Shown one piece after another: positions 5,058 through 6,744 of a DNA stretch of 6,744 nt. The position numbers and the translations under genes were made by a program. This DNA is from an uncultured Acetatifactor sp. (GTDB taxonomy: Bacteria; Bacillota; Clostridia; Lachnospirales; Lachnospiraceae). The stretch is from the NCBI GenBank assembly GCA_947626405.1, contig CANQSE010000108.1, positions 1-6,744 of the forward strand, read 5' to 3'. Numbering within the stretch: position 1 is the first letter of the stretch; each line of letters starts with the position of its first letter. The notes beneath the pieces were generated by a model. That model had not been told where the DNA came from, searched no databases, and was given only the letters and a program-made list of their open reading frames with translations.

Positions 5058-6744
5058 TCAGCCTCCTAATAAACTGGTCACTGCGCTGGCATTGGACTGC
5101 ATCTTTGCCAGAGCCGTTTCCATCTTGCTGAATTTAGCATACCACTTATCCTCATAATCTGCAAGCTTTTGTTCCAATTCAGCAATTTTGACCGTATAAT
5201 CGTCATAGTCTTCCTTCATCTTCTTGTCATCATAAAAGCTGCCATAGCTGCGGTAGCCATCCCTGGACTTGGACAGCTCATCCATCTTGCTATACAGGTT
5301 TTTAGCCAGCTGGGAGAAGAAGGAAATCACAGTGTCCGGGTCATTGGAAATCATGCTCTTTAACTTATCGGCATTGCCAGAGGTGTTCTCATCATCCGGG
5401 TCGCCGTCGATGTGGTAAGCATGCTTCTCATTGTCAGCGGAGTTAAAATAGCCAAGAACATCAATACCGAAATCATACAGGTGCATGGTCTTTCCGTTGA
5501 CTTTAATGCCGCCTGCCATAATATCCTGAAGGGCTGAATTGACAGTGGAAAGATTATCGTCCCGGCGAAGCAGGGAATCCTTAATTTTGGTCTCATACTT
5601 CTCAATCTCGCTCTCGGAAAGGGCTTCCTTTTCTTCATCCGTAAGGGGCTCGTATCCCTTGGCGGAATCCGCATTGTACAGCTTATCCATCTCGTTGACA
5701 ATGGCATTGTACTCCTTGATGAAGTTCTTAATCATGTCATAAATGCCGTCGGTATCGTCATCCGTGGTTACGGTAATGGTCTCGCCCGGAGCCGTCTCCC
5801 TCTGTACGGTAATGGTCAGGCCGTTAATCTCAAAGGTATTATCCGTATCGGTAAACTCCGCACCGTTTAAGGTAATGATGGAATCCTGACCGTTGATCTT
5901 GGTAGCGCCGGAGGACTTCACCAAACCGGGACTGCCAACTACCTGGCTCGCATATTCAGCCTTCTGATAATAACTGTTCTCTATCTCCGACTGCAAATCC
6001 TGTGTTGCCACTGCGCTGTAGGTTGTATTTCCTTCTGCGTCTGTACCGGTCGTTACTGTGATATTTTTCTCAATGTCAGTAATCTTGGTATTGTAGGAAG
6101 TCAGATTCTCCTGCTGGGTCTTTAAGTTTTCCGCATCAGCCTTGGATGCCTTGAGCTCGTTGGCCGTCTCATTCAGCTTCTTAAGCTCTTCCTCCTTGGC
6201 TGCCCTTTCTTCTTCCGAAAGAGAACCCTTCAGCTCTTCCTCCAGCTTTTCCCTGCTCTCGGCATTTGAGGCAATATCCTTCTCATACTCTTCCACCGAC
6301 TTAAGGTTCTTGTTCTTCAGTTCATCGACTGTTTTCTGAGCCGCCTCAGCGGAGGATTTCAGGCTCTTATACTGGTCAAGGTAGGAATTTACCCTGGACT
6401 GCACATCAGTGTCGATCAGGCCCTTCATATTGGCCAGAGTGTTGTCTTTGTCCCCTGACACATAGTAAGCGGCATACTTCTGGTATTCCGCCCAGGTTGC
6501 CGCATCCTGGGTCAAATCCGTCTGGATTCCCAGCGCCGAAAGCGCCGCCGCACCGTTATTATCAGAAGCCACAATGCTGAAATCATTGGCTGCACCGGAT
6601 TCTTTTGCGCTGATAAACAGCCTTCCGTTCTTAGCGTCAAAGCTAGCGTTTAAGCCCGCATCCTTGAGCTGATTCAAAACATCAGAAATAGTGGTATCTT
6701 CCGTCACCTTAATATCCACCGACTTGCTGCCTGTCTTTACCGCA
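5058..6744 (-). CDS. fliD: Flagellar filament cap protein FliD (hook-associated protein 2), 5' end outside window
   Basis: FliD forms the cap at the filament tip that folds exported flagellin into the filament. About 562 residues are visible; the frame stays open to the window edge, so the N-terminal D0/D1 part is missing. Numbering from the GTG-encoded Val at 6717-6719: residues 1-50 form a flagellin IN-type repeat (TTISDVLNQLKDAGLNASFD, then NGRLFISAKESG); 108-220 are a Lys/Glu-rich coiled-coil insertion; 276-306 are beta-type (TLNGAEF, FEINGLTITV); and 325-553 are the FliD C-terminal domain with FIKEYNAIVNEMDKLY (333-348), DSLLRRDDNLSTVNSAL (381-397), DPDTVISFF (460-468) and a final coiled coil ending SLLGG. 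The stop is a tandem TGA-TAG. That GTG is internal and not the true start. FliD is followed 7 bases later by fliS in the same operon. Confidence 0.95.
   Translation of the reverse strand, partial: AVKTGSKSVDIKVTEDTTISDVLNQLKDAGLNASFDAKNGRLFISAKESGAANDFSIVASDNNGAAALSALGIQTDLTQDAATWAEYQKYAAYYVSGDKDNTLANMKGLIDTDVQSRVNSYLDQYKSLKSSAEAAQKTVDELKNKNLKSVEEYEKDIASNAESREKLEEELKGSLSEEERAAKEEELKKLNETANELKASKADAENLKTQQENLTSYNTKITDIEKNITVTTGTDAEGNTTYSAVATQDLQSEIENSYYQKAEYASQVVGSPGLVKSSGATKINGQDSIITLNGAEFTDTDNTFEINGLTITVQRETAPGETITVTTDDDTDGIYDMIKNFIKEYNAIVNEMDKLYNADSAKGYEPLTDEEKEALSESEIEKYETKIKDSLLRRDDNLSTVNSALQDIMAGGIKVNGKTMHLYDFGIDVLGYFNSADNEKHAYHIDGDPDDENTSGNADKLKSMISNDPDTVISFFSQLAKNLYSKMDELSKSRDGYRSYGSFYDDKKMKEDYDDYTVKIAELEQKLADYEDKWYAKFSKMETALAKMQSNASAVTSLLGG
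6060..6398 (-). other. Coiled-coil insertion within FliD
   Basis: A segment of about 113 residues, very rich in Lys, Glu, Ala, Asn and Ser, with long heptad-like runs such as KTVDELKNKNLKSVEEYEKD and EEERAAKEEELKKLNE. It is placed between the IN-type repeat and the conserved FliD C-terminal domain. It contains a probable helix-turn-helix break near GSLSEEE, so it could fold back as an antiparallel hairpin. Short FliD proteins lack such a block. Confidence 0.7.

Noticed and set aside
5360..5707. Minus-strand open frame of 115 aa in another frame of fliD
   Set aside because: Overlaps the conserved FliD C-terminal domain on the same strand; Arg/Pro/Ser-rich shadow sequence.

Overview
The window looks like chromosomal DNA of a motile Clostridia member, most likely Lachnospiraceae. 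The evidence is the fliD-fliS-fliT cluster with a long coiled-coil-bearing FliD, a FliT/FlgN-like chaperone of the type I associate with that family, AGGAGG-type ribosome binding sites, and a LicA/LicC-type choline-phosphate enzyme with Firmicute features. No species can be named from the sequence alone.

Layout, left to right. Positions 1-133 are AT-rich leader DNA with a plausible promoter and a strong ribosome binding site. They drive one plus-strand gene (134-1915) encoding a choline kinase (LicA-like) fused to a phosphocholine cytidylyltransferase (LicC-like), with a short remnant of a further kinase-type module at its C-terminus. A GC-rich hairpin (1917-1936) flanked by T-runs on both strands separates it from everything else, which lies on the minus strand. 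Read in transcription order (right to left), the minus strand carries fliD (5' end outside the window), fliS and a fliT-like chaperone gene. These are tightly packed and end at a Rho-independent terminator (4140-4184). A separate transcription unit then starts from its own extended -10 promoter (4087-4114). It holds an RelA/SpoT-domain nucleotide pyrophosphokinase, a 63-aa protein, a 183-aa protein and a 125-aa helical protein, and it ends at the shared hairpin.

The flagellar genes make the filament cap (FliD) and two export chaperones (FliS for flagellin, FliT/FlgN-like for cap or junction proteins). The LicA-LicC fusion would turn choline into CDP-choline for decorating a surface polymer or protein. 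The RelA/SpoT gene and the two small genes behind it are clearly AT-richer than the flagellar genes (sample lines counted by hand: about 28-35% GC versus about 50%). They have their own promoter and overlap or abut one another. This is the accessory part of the window and the best candidate for an undescribed system: a toxSAS-like toxin-antitoxin or defence cassette placed beside a flagellar operon. The 125-aa gene at its end has a composition like the flagellar genes and may be an older resident of the locus.
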